A stretch of 64,000 bases of DNA from Lytechinus pictus (taxonomy: Eukaryota > Echinodermata > Echinoidea > Temnopleuroida > Toxopneustidae): contig NW_026974141.1 in NCBI RefSeq assembly GCF_037042905.1, positions 2,240,001 to 2,304,000 on the forward strand. Direction: 5' to 3'. This document shows, piece after piece, positions 1-13,200 of this stretch; the stretch's first letter is position 1; every line of letters begins with the position of its first letter. Under the pieces are notes generated by a model. It ran no database searches. It saw nothing but the letters and a program-made list of their open reading frames with translations, and was not told the origin of the DNA. The position numbers were made by a program, and so were the translations under genes.

Positions 1-508
1 AAACCTGCATGTCCCAATGCTAACTCGAAGATCTCCCCCAAATGCAATGAGAGAAGATGAGTGTTCGAAGGCTGAAAATTCTACACATGATACTGTATCT
101 CTTGATTCAAAGCTGTAACCATTCCTCTTCGATGGAGAACTCATCTTTGAGTTTCAGCACGAAAAAGAGTAAAAAGAATGAAATTTAGCGCAACTACTTC
201 AGACTCAAACTCTTAATTATTTGTAATCTTATTATTGACTTGAATTTTATTTTATCATATTTAGACTCCTAAAACCATTTTGATAATTAAAAAAAATATT
301 AATTAATTTTTATCTATTTATTTTGTACCTTTATTAATCAAAATATGACGTAATTCCAAAAAATAAATTAATATTCAGGATGATCTTACACTCGTGACGT
401 CATTTGTTCACGGGATCTCGCTCGATCAGGCCCTCGATCAGTTCGGAGATTGTTGGGAGTATTTGGTCCTTTTATTTTCTTTTTGCAGTTAACTTTACAA
501 GCATTACA
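1..508 (+). promoter_or_regulatory. 5' flank, probable promoter and 5' UTR of ATP6V1E
   Basis: There is no gene here other than the 5' part of ATP6V1E. Bases 180-370 are very A+T-rich; 380-460 are more CpG-rich and contain the CRE site. The last 60 bases before the ATG are pyrimidine-rich, as in many ribosomal and housekeeping 5' UTRs. No convincing TATA box at a defined distance can be chosen. Confidence 0.5.
395..402. promoter_or_regulatory. CRE palindrome TGACGTCA upstream of ATP6V1E
   Basis: A perfect cAMP-response-element octamer lies about 107 bases before the ATG, in the only CpG-containing stretch of the 5' flank. CTCGATCAG-like motifs repeat just downstream at about 421-440. CRE/ATF sites are common in proximal promoters of housekeeping genes. 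The transcription start is not known, so a promoter role is inferred from position only. Confidence 0.45.
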
Positions 509-541
509 ATGGCTTTAAGTGACGAAGATGTTCAGAAACAG
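509..541 (+). CDS. ATP6V1E: ATP6V1E exon 1 (residues 1-11)
   Basis: Encodes [11 protein letters not shown] and ends CAG|GTAAGT, a consensus donor, in phase 0. The N-terminal 'ALSDxDVQKQ' is typical of metazoan subunit E. Confidence 0.97.
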
Positions 542-3500
542 GTAAGTCTTCTAGAATAAGCTTTGAAAATATTTTTACCTATGCGTTGAGTAACAAGTTA
601 GTGGTTGAGAGAGAGAGTGGCCATGAATTCGTTCAGCGGACTCTGACTCTGAGTCTGAGAGAGCTGACTGAGCCGTCCGACTGGGCCTGGGTAGACGGGT
701 CCCCGTCGCATGCGGGGAGAACTAGCGCTAGCGTGCCTGCGGCTACGCCTACGGCCTACGCCGGCTCAGGCCGATTGCAGGGCAACGTTGCCAGAACTGG
801 CATAATTATGCTTTCTGGCATAATTTCGACCCTTTCAGCCTAATTCATTATGCTGGCATAAGTAGACTTTTTTTTCTGGCATAATTTCGACCCTTTCAGC
901 ATAATTTTTTAAGCAAAGAATCTGGCCTAATATTTAATACTAATAGCTAATGTTGTAAATCGGATCAAAAATCAGATCGAAAATCGGATCGGCAGTTAAG
1001 CTTCTAAAATCGAAATCGAATCGAAAATCGAATCGGCGATGTTTAAAAACAAAGGAATACATCAAAATGTTGTTCGCGGTCGCGCGCATCTTCCTGACAA
1101 AGTCACAAAGACGAATGCATTGGAATGGAAGTCGCCAACATGCGCGATCGTTTGGAACATGTTTTAAAGCCAGGGGTTTTGAGGTGTTATAGCTTTAAAA
1201 TAAACCGAGTGATTTTTATTAGAAAGATAAACGAAAGACGCATCTTCCGAGCAAAGGCGCAAAGGAAAATAAAATGAAAATATTTCTCATAGATCACAGG
1301 TTAATGAACGATCGGCGGGACATCTTTTAGAAGTATTTTTAGGTGCTAGCGATTTAGAATTATTGGAATGATCTCTTACGACGCATCATCTTAAAGTCGC
1401 AAGTGCAATTAAAATGAAGTAGAAGACGCAAGCACGCACGATGATTTGAAATATGTTATTAAAATGTTTTGGGTAGCTAGCGTTTTCAAATCAATTTGAA
1501 GTTCACGGCGGGGTCCGCTATCACCACGAGGTTGAAGATAAGATTTATATCATTATAAGGGGGGTAAGAGAGTAGCGCAGTGAGCTCCGTCGGTAATACG
1601 ACCTTTCAAAGTTCACGGCGGCATCCGCTATCACCACGAGGTTGAAAATAAAATGTATATCATCATAAACGATGTAAGAGAGTAACGCAGTGAGCTCCGT
1701 CGGTAATACGACCTTTCAAAGTTCACGGCGGCATCCGCTATCACCACGAGGTTGAAAATAAAATGTATATCATCATAAACGATGTAAGAGAGTAACGCAA
1801 TAAGCTCCGTCAGTAGCACGATCTTTAAAAGTTCACGGCGGGGTCCGCAATCACCACGAGGTTGAAAATAAAATGTAAATCATCATAAACGATGTAAGAG
1901 AGTAACGCAATGAGCTCCGTCAATAGTACGACCTTTCAAAATTCACGGCGGCATCCGCTATCACCACGAGGTTGAAAATAAAATGTATATCATCATAAAC
2001 GATGTAAGAGAGTAACGCAGTGAGCTCCGTCGGTAATACGACCTTTCAAAGTTCACGGCGGCATCCGCTATCACCACGAGGTTGAAAATAAAATGTATAT
2101 CATCATAAACGATGTAAGAGAGTAACGCAATAAGCTCCGTCAGTAGCACGATCTTTAAAAGTTCACGGCGGGGTCCGCAATCACCACGAGGTTGAAAATA
2201 AAATGTAAATCATCATAAACGATGTAAGAGAGTAACGCAATGAGCTCCGTCAATAGTACGACCTTTCAAAGTTCACGGCGGCATCCGCTATCACCACGAG
2301 GTTGAAAATAAAATGTATATCATCATAAACGATGTAAGAGAGTAACGCAATAAGCTCCGTCAGTAGCACGATCTTTAAAAGTTCACGGCGGGGTCCGCTA
2401 TCACCACGAGGTTGAAAATAAAATGTAAATCATCATAAACGATGTAAGAGAGTAACGCAATGAGCTCCGTCAATAGTACGACCTTTGAAAGTTCACGGCG
2501 GCATCCGCTATCACCACGAGGTTGAAAATAGAATGTATATCATCATAAACGATGTAAGAGAGTAACGCAATAAGCTCCGTCAATAGTACAGTCTTTAAAA
2601 GTTTATGGCGGGGTCCGCTATCACCACGAGGTTGACGAGAAGATTTATATCATTATAAAGGGGGTAAGAGAGTAGCGCAGTGAGCTCCGTCGGTAATACG
2701 ACCTTTCAAAGTTCACAGCGGCATCCGCTATCACCACGAGGTTGAAAATAAAATGTATATCATCATAAACGATGTAAGAGAGTAACGCAATAAACTCCGT
2801 CAGTAGCACGATCTTAAAGTTCACGGCGGGGTCCGCTATCACCACGAGGTTGAAAATAAAATGTAAATCATCATAAACGATGTAAGAGAGTAACGCAATG
2901 AGCTCCGTCAATAGTACGACCTTTCAAAGTTCACGGCGGCATCCGCTATCACCACGAGGTTGAAAATAAAATGTATATCATCATAAACGATGTAAGAGAG
3001 TAACGCAATAAGCTCCGTCAGTAGCACGATCTTTAAAAGTTCACGGCGGGGTCCGCTATCACCTTGAGGTTGAAAATAAAATGTATATCATCATAAACGA
3101 TGTAAGAGAGTAACGCAGTGAGCTCCGTCGGTAATACGACCTTTCAAAGTTCACGGCGGCATCCGCTATCATCACGAGGTTGAAAATAAAATGTATATCA
3201 TCATAAACGATGTAAGAGAGTAACGCAATAAGCTCCGTCAGTAGCACGATCTTTAAAAGTTCACGGCGGGGTCCGCTATCACCACGAGGTTGAAAATAAA
3301 ATGTATATCATCATAAACGATGTAAGAGAGTAACGCAGTGAGCTCCGTCGGTAATACGACCTTTCAAAGTTCACGGCGGCATCCGCTATCACCACGAGGT
3401 TGAAAATAAAATGTATATCATCATAAACGATATAAGAGAGTAACGCAGTGAGCTCCGTCGGTAATACGACCTTTCAAAGTTCACGGCGGCATCCGCTATC

Positions 3501-6500
3501 ACCACGAGGTTGAAAATAAAATGTATATCATCATAAACGATGTAAGAGAGTAACGCAATAAGCTCCGTCAGTAGCACGATCTTTAAAAGTTCACGGCGGG
3601 GTCCGCTATCACCACGAGGTTGAAAATAAAATGTAAATCATCATAAACGATGTAAGAGAGTAACGCAATGAGCTCCGTCAATAGTACGACCTTTCAAAGT
3701 TCACGGCGGCATCCGCTATCACCACGAGGTTGAAAATAAAATGTATATCATCATAAACGATGTAAGAGAGTAACGCAATAAGCTCCGTCAATAGTACAGT
3801 CTTTAAAAGTTTATGGCGGGGTCCGCTATCACCACGAGGTTGAAGAGAAGATTTATATCATTATAAACGGGGTTAGAGAGTAGCGCAGTGAGCTCCGTCG
3901 GTAATACGACCTTTCAAAGTTCACAGCGGCATCCGCTATCACCACGAGGTTGAAAATAAAATGTATATCATCATAAACGATGTAAGAGAGTAACGCAATA
4001 AACTCCGTCAGTAGCACGATCTTAAAGTTCACGGCGGGGTCCGCTATCACCACGAGGTTGAAAATAAAATGTAAATCATCATAAACGATGTAAGAGAGTA
4101 ACGCAATGAGCTCCGTCAATAGTACGACCTTTCAAAGTTCACGGCGGCATCCGCTATCACCACGAGGTTGAAAATAAAATGTATATCATCATAAACGATG
4201 TAAGAGAGTAACGCAATAAGCTCCGTCAGTAGCACGATCTTTAAAAGTTCACGGCGGGGTCCGCTATCACCTTGAGGTTGAAAATAAAATGTATATCATC
4301 ATAAACGATGTAAGAGAGTAACGCAGTGAGCTCCGTCGGTAATACGACCTTTCAAAGTTCACGGCGGCATCCGCTATCATCACGAGGTTGAAAATAAAAT
4401 GTATATCATCATAAACGATGTAAGAGAGTAACGCAATAAGCTCCGTCAGTAGCACGATCTTTAAAAGTTCACGGCGGGGTCCGCTATCACCACGAGGTTG
4501 AAAATAAAATGTATATCATCATAAACGATGTAAGAGAGTAACGCAGTGAGCTCCGTCGGTAATACGACCTTTCAAAGTTCACGGCGGCATCCGCTATCAC
4601 CACGAGGTTGAAAATAAAATGTATATCATCATAAACGATATAAGAGAGTAACGCAGTGAGCTCCGTCGGTAATACGACCTTTCAAAGTTCACGGCGGCAT
4701 CCGCTATCACCACGAGGTTGAAAATAAAATGTATATCATCATAAACGATGTAAGAGAGTAACGCAATAAGCTCCGTCAGTAGCACGATCTTTAAAAGTTC
4801 ACGGCGGGGTCCGCTATCACCACGAGGTTGAAAATAAAATGTAAATCATCATAAACGATGTAAGAGAGTAACGCAATGAGCTCCGTCAATAGTACGACCT
4901 TTCAAAGTTCACGGCGGCATCCGCTATCACCACGAGGTTGAAAATAGAATGTATATCATCATAAACGATGTAAGAGAGTAACGCAATAAGCTCCGTCAAT
5001 AGTACAGTCTTTAAAAGTTTATGGCGGGGTCCGCTATCACCACGAGGTTGACGAGAAGATTTATATCATTATAAAGGGGGTAAGAGAGTAGCGCAGTGAG
5101 CTCCGTCGGTAATACGACCTTTCAAAGTTCACAGCGGCATCCGCTATCACCACGAGGTTGAAAATAAAATGTATATCATCATAAACGATGTAAGAGAGTA
5201 ACGCAATAAACTCCGTCAGTAGCACGATCTTAAAGTTCACGGCGGGGTCCGCTATCACCACGAGGTTGAAAATAAAATGTAAATCATCATAAACGATGTA
5301 AGAGAGTAACGCAATGAGCTCCGTCAATAGTACGACCTTTCAAAGTTCACGGCGGCATCCGCTATCACCACGAGGTTGAAAATAAAATGTATATCATCAT
5401 AAACGATGTAAGAGAGTAACGCAATAAGCTCCGTCAGTAGCACGATCTTTAAAAGTTCACGGCGGGGTCCGCTATCACCTTGAGGTTGAAAATAAAATGT
5501 ATATCATCATAAACGATGTAAGAGAGTAACGCAGTGAGCTCCGTCGGTAATACGACCTTTCAAAGTTCACGGCGGCATCCGCTATCATCACGAGGTTGAA
5601 AATAAAATGTATATCATCATAAACGATGTAAGAGAGTAACGCAATAAGCTCCGTCAGTAGCACGATCTTTAAAAGTTCACGGCGGGGTCCGCTATCACCA
5701 CGAGGTTGAAAATAAAATGTATATCATCATAAACGATGTAAGAGAGTAACGCAGTGAGCTCCGTCGGTAATACGACCTTTCAAAGTTCACGGCGGCATCC
5801 GCTATCACCACGAGGTTGAAAATAAAATGTATATCATCATAAACGATATAAGAGAGTAACGCAGTGAGCTCCGTCGGTAATACGACCTTTCAAAGTTCAC
5901 GGCGGCATCCGCTATCACCACGAGGTTGAAAATAAAATGTATATCATCATAAACGATGTAAGAGAGTAACGCAATAAGCTCCGTCAGTAGCACGATCTTT
6001 AAAAGTTCACGGCGGGGTCCGCTATCACCACGAGGTTGAAAATAAAATGTAAATCATCATAAACGATGTAAGAGAGTAACGCAATGAGCTCCGTCAATAG
6101 TACGACCTTTCAAAGTTCACGGCGGCATCCGCTATCACCACGAGGTTGAAAATAAAATGTATATCATCATAAACGATGTAAGAGAGTAACGCAATAAGCT
6201 CCGTCAATAGTACAGTCTTTAAAAGTTTATGGCGGGGTCCGCTATCACCACGAGGTTGAAGAGAAGATTTATATCATTATAAACGGGGTTAGAGAGTAGC
6301 GCAGTGAGCTCCGTCGGTAATACGACCTTTCAAAGTTCACGGCGGCTTCCGCTATCACCACGAGGTTGAAAATAAAATTAATATCATCATAAACGATGTA
6401 AGAGAGCAACGCAATAAGCTCCGTCAATAGTACAGTCTTTAAAAGTTTATGGCGGGGTCCGCTATCACCACGAGGTTGAAGAGAAGATTTATATCATTAT

Positions 6501-7225
6501 AAACGATGTAAGAGAGTAACGCAATCCGTCAGTAGCACGATCTTTAAAAGTTCACGGCGGGGTCCGCTATCACCACGAGGTTGAAAATAAAATGTATATC
6601 ATCATAAATGATGTAAGAGAGTAACGCAATAAGCTCCGTCAATAGTACAGTCTTTAAAAGTTTATGGCGGGGTCCGCTATCACCACGAGGTTGAAGAGAA
6701 GATTTATATCATTATAAAGGGGGTAAGAGAGTAGCGCAGTGAGCTCCGTCGGTAATACGACCTTTCGAAGTTCACGGCGGCATCCGCTATCACCACGAGG
6801 TTGAAAATGAAATGTATATAATCATAAACGATGTAAGAGAGTAACGCAGTGAGCTCCATCGGTAATACGACCTTTCAAAGTTCACGGCGGCATCCGCTAT
6901 CACCATGAGTTGGAAGAGAAGCGGAAGAGAAGATATCTATCATCTTAAACATCGCCATAGATAATACCGCGTCTTTCTCCCTGAATAATGCGACCTCTAA
7001 ATAGCTAGCACCTCAAAAACAATCACGCACTGTAACCAGATCTACGCCGATTTTTTATTTTCGATTTTTTCCTTCAAGGGGCATGATCGAAGATCGGCAA
7101 GTGATTGCCGATTGTGGTGAAATCGAATGGAATCGGTTGCCGATTGCAAAATCGGTTACAAGCTTACTAATAGCATTTTTAGCGTAATTTTGATCTAGGC
7201 CCTATTTGAAGAGTGAAGACCCTTT

Positions 7226-7259
<34 letters not shown>

Positions 7260-10200
7260 TGTCAATTTTTTTTCTGGCACGAAATCCTTTATTTCTGATT
7301 GAAGACCTTTTTTTTTTTTGCTTGTCAAATTTTTTTGGCGGACGGTTTTGCCCCCCCTGTGGAAAATCCTAGGGTCCAAACCGGTTTGGCATAATTTTTC
7401 GCAATTTAGCATAATTTCGCTGCTCCTCTGGCATAATTGGATTTTTTTCACTGGCCACGCTGTTGCAGGGCCGGGCCGGGTGTTCACAGACACAGGCTAA
7501 GGCCTAGGCCGGGTGGGGGGGGGGGGGGTACATGCCTACACGGCGAGGGCTGCCAGAATCTGAAGTTGCATTCATACTCAGTCACAGAGTTGGAGGTGAA
7601 TTTTTAATTTAAAAAAAATTGCTTGGAATGGATTTAGCCAGGGCTTTATTTAGGCAGAATGAATGAAGGTCGGTTGCCGTTGGCCGGCTTCCTAAAGTAA
7701 ATTAAAGTTACGAACTAAACTAACTAAGGGCAAGGATTAGTTTTGGACGGGGGATGTAATGGAACACACAAACTAAAGAGAATTGAGAAACTAAAAGAAA
7801 AATGGAAAGATGATCAAAATGCGGGGGAAAAGGACAAACGTGGTGCCTTACTTTGGGGTGGGTGTGGCCGGGAGAGGACAAGACTTAGTTTTCACTGTTG
7901 ACTTTGTAAATGTAGATCTAGCAGAAGAAAGTCACAAAAATAATTGTACTGCAACTTAACAAAAGCAAGAAAAAAATAATGAGATTTTTTATAATATGAT
8001 ACAATAGGAAGAAAAAAAATTAAAGTGACAAAAAAAAAAAGAAATAAAAAGATGACAAACAGAAGCTAGAAGTAATGTATGTGAAAGAAAAAATCCTTTC
8101 AACCATGAAAAGATAAAAAAGGAATGGAAAAGACAAGGAAGAGAAAAGAAATAAAAATAAGGGAGGAAAAAAATCTCAAAGACTATGAAAGAAGGTTTTA
8201 TAAAAATATTATTTTAAAAAGTTTTGTGGCAAAAATAATCAATTCAGACTGGTTGCCATAACCAAGCAAAGAAGATACGTGTACAGGATGGATCCTGATG
8301 TTGTAAGCTTGCCGCCATTAACAGATTTGTTTTTCCCTCTAAATAATATTGAAAGCAAACCCACTCTAAACTTTACATGAGCCATAGGGGAGAAAGAAAA
8401 GATTTATAAAGAAAACTTTTTCTACGGTGAAATACATGCATCTTTTGGAAAATAAAAAAAAGAGAAGAAATAATGAAGAAAAAAAAACAGGTAAAAAAAT
8501 AGAGAAAATACAATGAAATGAAAGAGAAAAAATGTAAAAGGAAAGAAAAACAGACAAGACAAGGAAATCCAGTCCCAATTTTTATCATTAGGCAACAAGC
8601 GGGACCATTCATAATCAAGTATTTTTTTTAAATAGGAATGTGAGAAACAATAATGAATGGTCATGAATCATTTAGTGCAACAATTTATATTTCCAGACCT
8701 TTCTGTGATCATTGAAATATAACTCACAATGCTTCAATGATAATGCCTTAAAGGAGAATGAAACCTTTGGAACAAGATAGCTTGTGTGAAAACAGAAAAA
8801 TTCAGGAAACAGATCAATGAAAGTTTGAGAAAAATCGGATAAATAACGAGAAAGTTATGAGCATTTGAATATTGCGATCACTAATGCTGTGGAGATTCTC
8901 ACATTGACAATGCGACAAAGATGTGTGATGTCACTTGTGAACAACTCTCCCCATTAATTTAGTATTTATTTCACATAAACTGCCTCTTTTATCATATCCA
9001 TCAATAGATCACATGTGTTTTTTCTATAGGAGGGCATGTAATACAGATTTTTAAAGAATACATCATGGATAAATAGTTTGTATCACCATAAGAAAGAGCA
9101 AAAAGAGACATTTTGAGGGTATTTTATAGTCCATCAAAGGGAAAGTTGTCCACATGTGACATCACACATCCTTGTCGCATTGCCAATTGGAGGATCTCCA
9201 TGGCATTAGTGATTGCAATATTCAAATGCTCATAACTTTCTTATTATTTGTCCAATTTTTCTCAAACTTTCTTTGTTCTTATTCTTTGATTTTTCTGTTT
9301 CGACACAAGCCTACTTGTTCCAAAGGTTTCATTCCCCTTTAATTATAAACTCATATTTCAGTGATATCATTTGTCTTATAAACCTTGTATTTATTGAAGT
9401 GCCTTTAAAAATAGTTAGATGCTGCATCATAATATTATTAGTAGTATTGTTGTTGTGGTTATCATATCCCAGCCATGGCGTAATTTCCTTCAGCAAGAAA
9501 TTTATCCACATTGTGCTGCACTCAACCCAGGTGAGGTGAATGGGTACCCGGTAGGTAGCAATTCCTTGAATGCTTGAGCGCCTAGGCAGCCCAGCTAAGG
9601 CCGGGGTAATGATAATAGCAGGGCCCGCTGAGAGAACAGTTTTCAGAACTGAAGTGGCTTCCCTGTGTAAATATACCTATATTATTTTTATTATTATTAT
9701 CATATCTTTTATTATCATTTTTGTTATATGTATGTTTTTTTTTTTTTTTTCATAGATCCAACATATGATGGCTTTCATCGACCAGGAAGCCAAGGAAAAG
9801 GCAGAGGAAATTGATGCAAAGGTTAGTAATAGTATCAGGGAATAATTACACAGGGCCTTGGGACACCCCCCCCCCCCTCCAATGTCCATGCATGCCCAAG
9901 AAAATCCCCGATGTTAAAGCTAAAATGTTACATATTTGGGCAGTGAAAAGTACCAGCCCCCCAAAAAAAAGTAATAAAAAAGAATGATATTTGAATAAAT
10001 AAATTAATTATTTAATTAATAATTAAACAAAATTTGAAGAAAAAAAATAATTAAAAAAATGATAATAATGATAATAATTTTGATAATTATAATAATAATA
10101 ATTTTTTGCCTCTTGAGAAGGCTAACCCCCTATTAAATATGTAACATCTCCAGTTTGGCGCAATAAAGGAAACAGGAAAGAATTCAGTCCTAAATTCACA

Positions 10201-13200
10201 CAATCACAAAATTCAAGGTCCCCCAAAAATGATAAATGGAAAATCAGTAAAAATCATGAAAATGCAATGTCCAATTGAACAAAATCGTGCATCAGGCGAT
10301 CTACAGATGAAACAACCTTGTAGCATAAGTCATGTAATAGCCAAGCTTTGTATTCTGCAGTGCTGAAATCTTACTGTTTTTTTATGTTTTCTACTATTTA
10401 CAATAGTTTTGTTATGGTATGTGTTTTGTATATGTCACAGGAGAACAAAAAAAGATCATCAAACAATACAAAATTTACATTTTCAGATGACAGAAACCAG
10501 AGGAAAATTTGCCCTTACAATGAAGTAGTACTACTACCACCCCCCCCCCCCCAAAAAAAAATTACTATTAATAATAATAATAATAATATGAATAATAAAT
10601 AAATAAAATAATAATAATAATTTGATAATAATAATATTAATGAATAAATAAGTAAATAAATCATTAAATAGAAATAGATTCTACATTGTTCACTGTGCTA
10701 TTTCAAAATGAACAAGATCTGCATGTACATGTGTGTGAGAATGAAATGACTAGATCTAAACTGACATGATGCTGAGTGAAGTCAAAACCAATTTATTTCT
10801 AGAGCCAGGAAGTTGCCATGAGATATGTTTTCAGTCACATCCTCTCTCTCTCTCTCTCTTTCAGTCTCTATCATTCTATAGATCCTTATCATTCTCTATC
10901 CCTCATACACATGCATCTGATGCATGTACCATTTGTTTCATCCCACATTCACTCCTTCTTTCTCTCTCTTTAACTCTCTCTCTCTTCCTCTTGTCACACT
11001 ATCACTCTTTCTTTTTCCACCTCTCTCCGTAATGTTTATCTTTCTCTGTAACCCATCTCAACCACTCTGATATGGAATGGTTATAAATACTTTGCAATAA
11101 AATGTTAAGATTTAGATTTAATCTCTATATTTATTGTTATGTTTTAAGTTTCCAACACCTTTCAAAGAATTAATATAGATTTTCTTTTGTGTGTATGAGA
11201 GCCTTTAATCACAAGCCCCATTAATCCAGCTGCTTATCAAAAGTACACCGGCTTCAACTCCAGTTGCTGTTTCCAAAATAATACAAATACTTACTAAAAT
11301 AAATTGCACCCCCCTCCCTCTGAAACCTCTTTGCCCCATAATTTATAAATGATTGTTGATTTGGGAAATTAATAGTTAGATGTGTCTTAACAATTATGAA
11401 GTATTGTATTTGTTTTCGAATGTTAACAGGCAGAGGAAGAGTTTCAAATCGAGAAAGGTCGTCTTGTTCAGCAACAGAGAATCAAGATCTCAGAATTTTA
11501 CACCCGCAAGGAGAAAAATCTTGATCTTCAAAAGAAAATGTGAGCATTACTTTCATCCAATTTGATCTTCATTTTATGTACATGTGTGTTGCTCAAACCA
11601 CAAACAAACAATTTCCGTATTAACATCCAGTGGTAAAAATCAGATAATGTGAAGTAAATGACAGAAGCGACATTTCCTTTATGAAAGCAAATGTATAGAG
11701 TACCGAAGTGATGACGTCACAAAAAACTTTTTTGCATTGAACAGCGTCTTTTATACCATATTTTGGTAGCGCCTGATGAAAATAACCCATAATCCAAACT
11801 TGGTGGGAATTGGTCCATGGGGCCCCAAGTTATGACCTCATGAATACATAATTAGCCCCATAGAAGTCAGTGTATTTTTGGCCTGGTTCCTAACTTTTAG
11901 AACCAGGCCAATAGGGTTGTAGGAGTTTTTTATCGTGCTCTACCAAATTATGGTATAAAAAGCGCTGAAATGCAAAAAGTGAAAATTGATGAGGTCACAC
12001 TTCGGTACTCTATTATTCTTCAAAAGTGTACTTGATTCTGGTACATTTAACTTGTAATTTAGTTGACATCGTTTTTGCCAAAAGATGTGTTGTCTCATTC
12101 TTATTCAGTCGTGGGCCCGTAACCTGAAGGTTGGTGATGACCAATCAAGACCATCGTTGTATGTGCAATTTGCTCAGTAGACTGACTAGGAACCAATCAG
12201 AATTGTTCTTTCAAGTTAGCAATTACGGGCCCTGAATTTGGTATCCAGTAACAACTGCTGTTGAGAACAGAATACTGTTCTACTACTCCAAAATTAGGAT
12301 TGCACGATACGTGACATACATTGTAGGTATACTGTGACACCAAACTTCAATGAATAGCCAATATTTTGTCCACAATATATGACCTCTCATGATCTCACTA
12401 AAGACACTCTTCACATAAGCCTCATTTATGTTTAGTCATAGAGAATAAGATGAAATCTTTACCACATGTGGAATTTTCATCCATGTACATTAAAGTCTTT
12501 TCAGTCTGGGTCGATATTAAACACCTGCTTGGTATTAAATTACTTGCGAAAATCAACAATATATTGCTGCATGTTCAGCATACCAGGAATAAAAAAAAAA
12601 TTCTGAAGGGGGCTGCTTTTCCTATTATATATTCCTACTTTTTATTGGCCCGTATTCTGAAGTCGGGTTTAACTTAAACTCAGGTTTAAAGTTGTGGTTT
12701 AAGTATGGATAGCCAATTGTTACATAAATCACTAATGGTAGAGATATCATATTTCAGCTCATTTGGCTCTGAATTCATTCATAATTGTCTAGGAAGTATA
12801 AATAGATGATTGTCTTCACCATCGATGAATCAGGAAAGAGCACAGTAAACATAAGAAACATCCAACTTAATAAAAAATTGGATACTTTTGGCTTCCCATA
12901 CTTAAACCACAACTTTAAACCTGAGTTTAAGTTAAACCTGACTTCAGAATATGGGCCATTGAGATCAGTTCAAATGTATGGAGGTTCTTGTATAGTCTGC
13001 AAGCGCAGATGCATATTTGATAATAGGTCTAGAGTAAAGACTAGACACCAGAGGCTCAGTCTGTGTCAGTGAATCTAGTCTCACGGCTTCAGACTCTGCA
13101 TTGTGCACTATGCAAATTGTGAAAACCAAGGGGTCTGAACCTGCAGACTAGTTCTTGTACAACTCAAGGGGGAGGAGCTATTTTGGATTTTTTTGGTCCT

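Noticed and set aside
1631-5993. Eleven similar 62- and 88-codon frames on the - strand looking like a tandem gene family
   Set aside because: They are the same satellite monomer read in one frame, without independent starts, splice signals or codon conservation.
1498-6915. CRISPR-like repeat array
   Set aside because: The repeats are 110-bp head-to-tail monomers with no unique spacers, in an animal intron.
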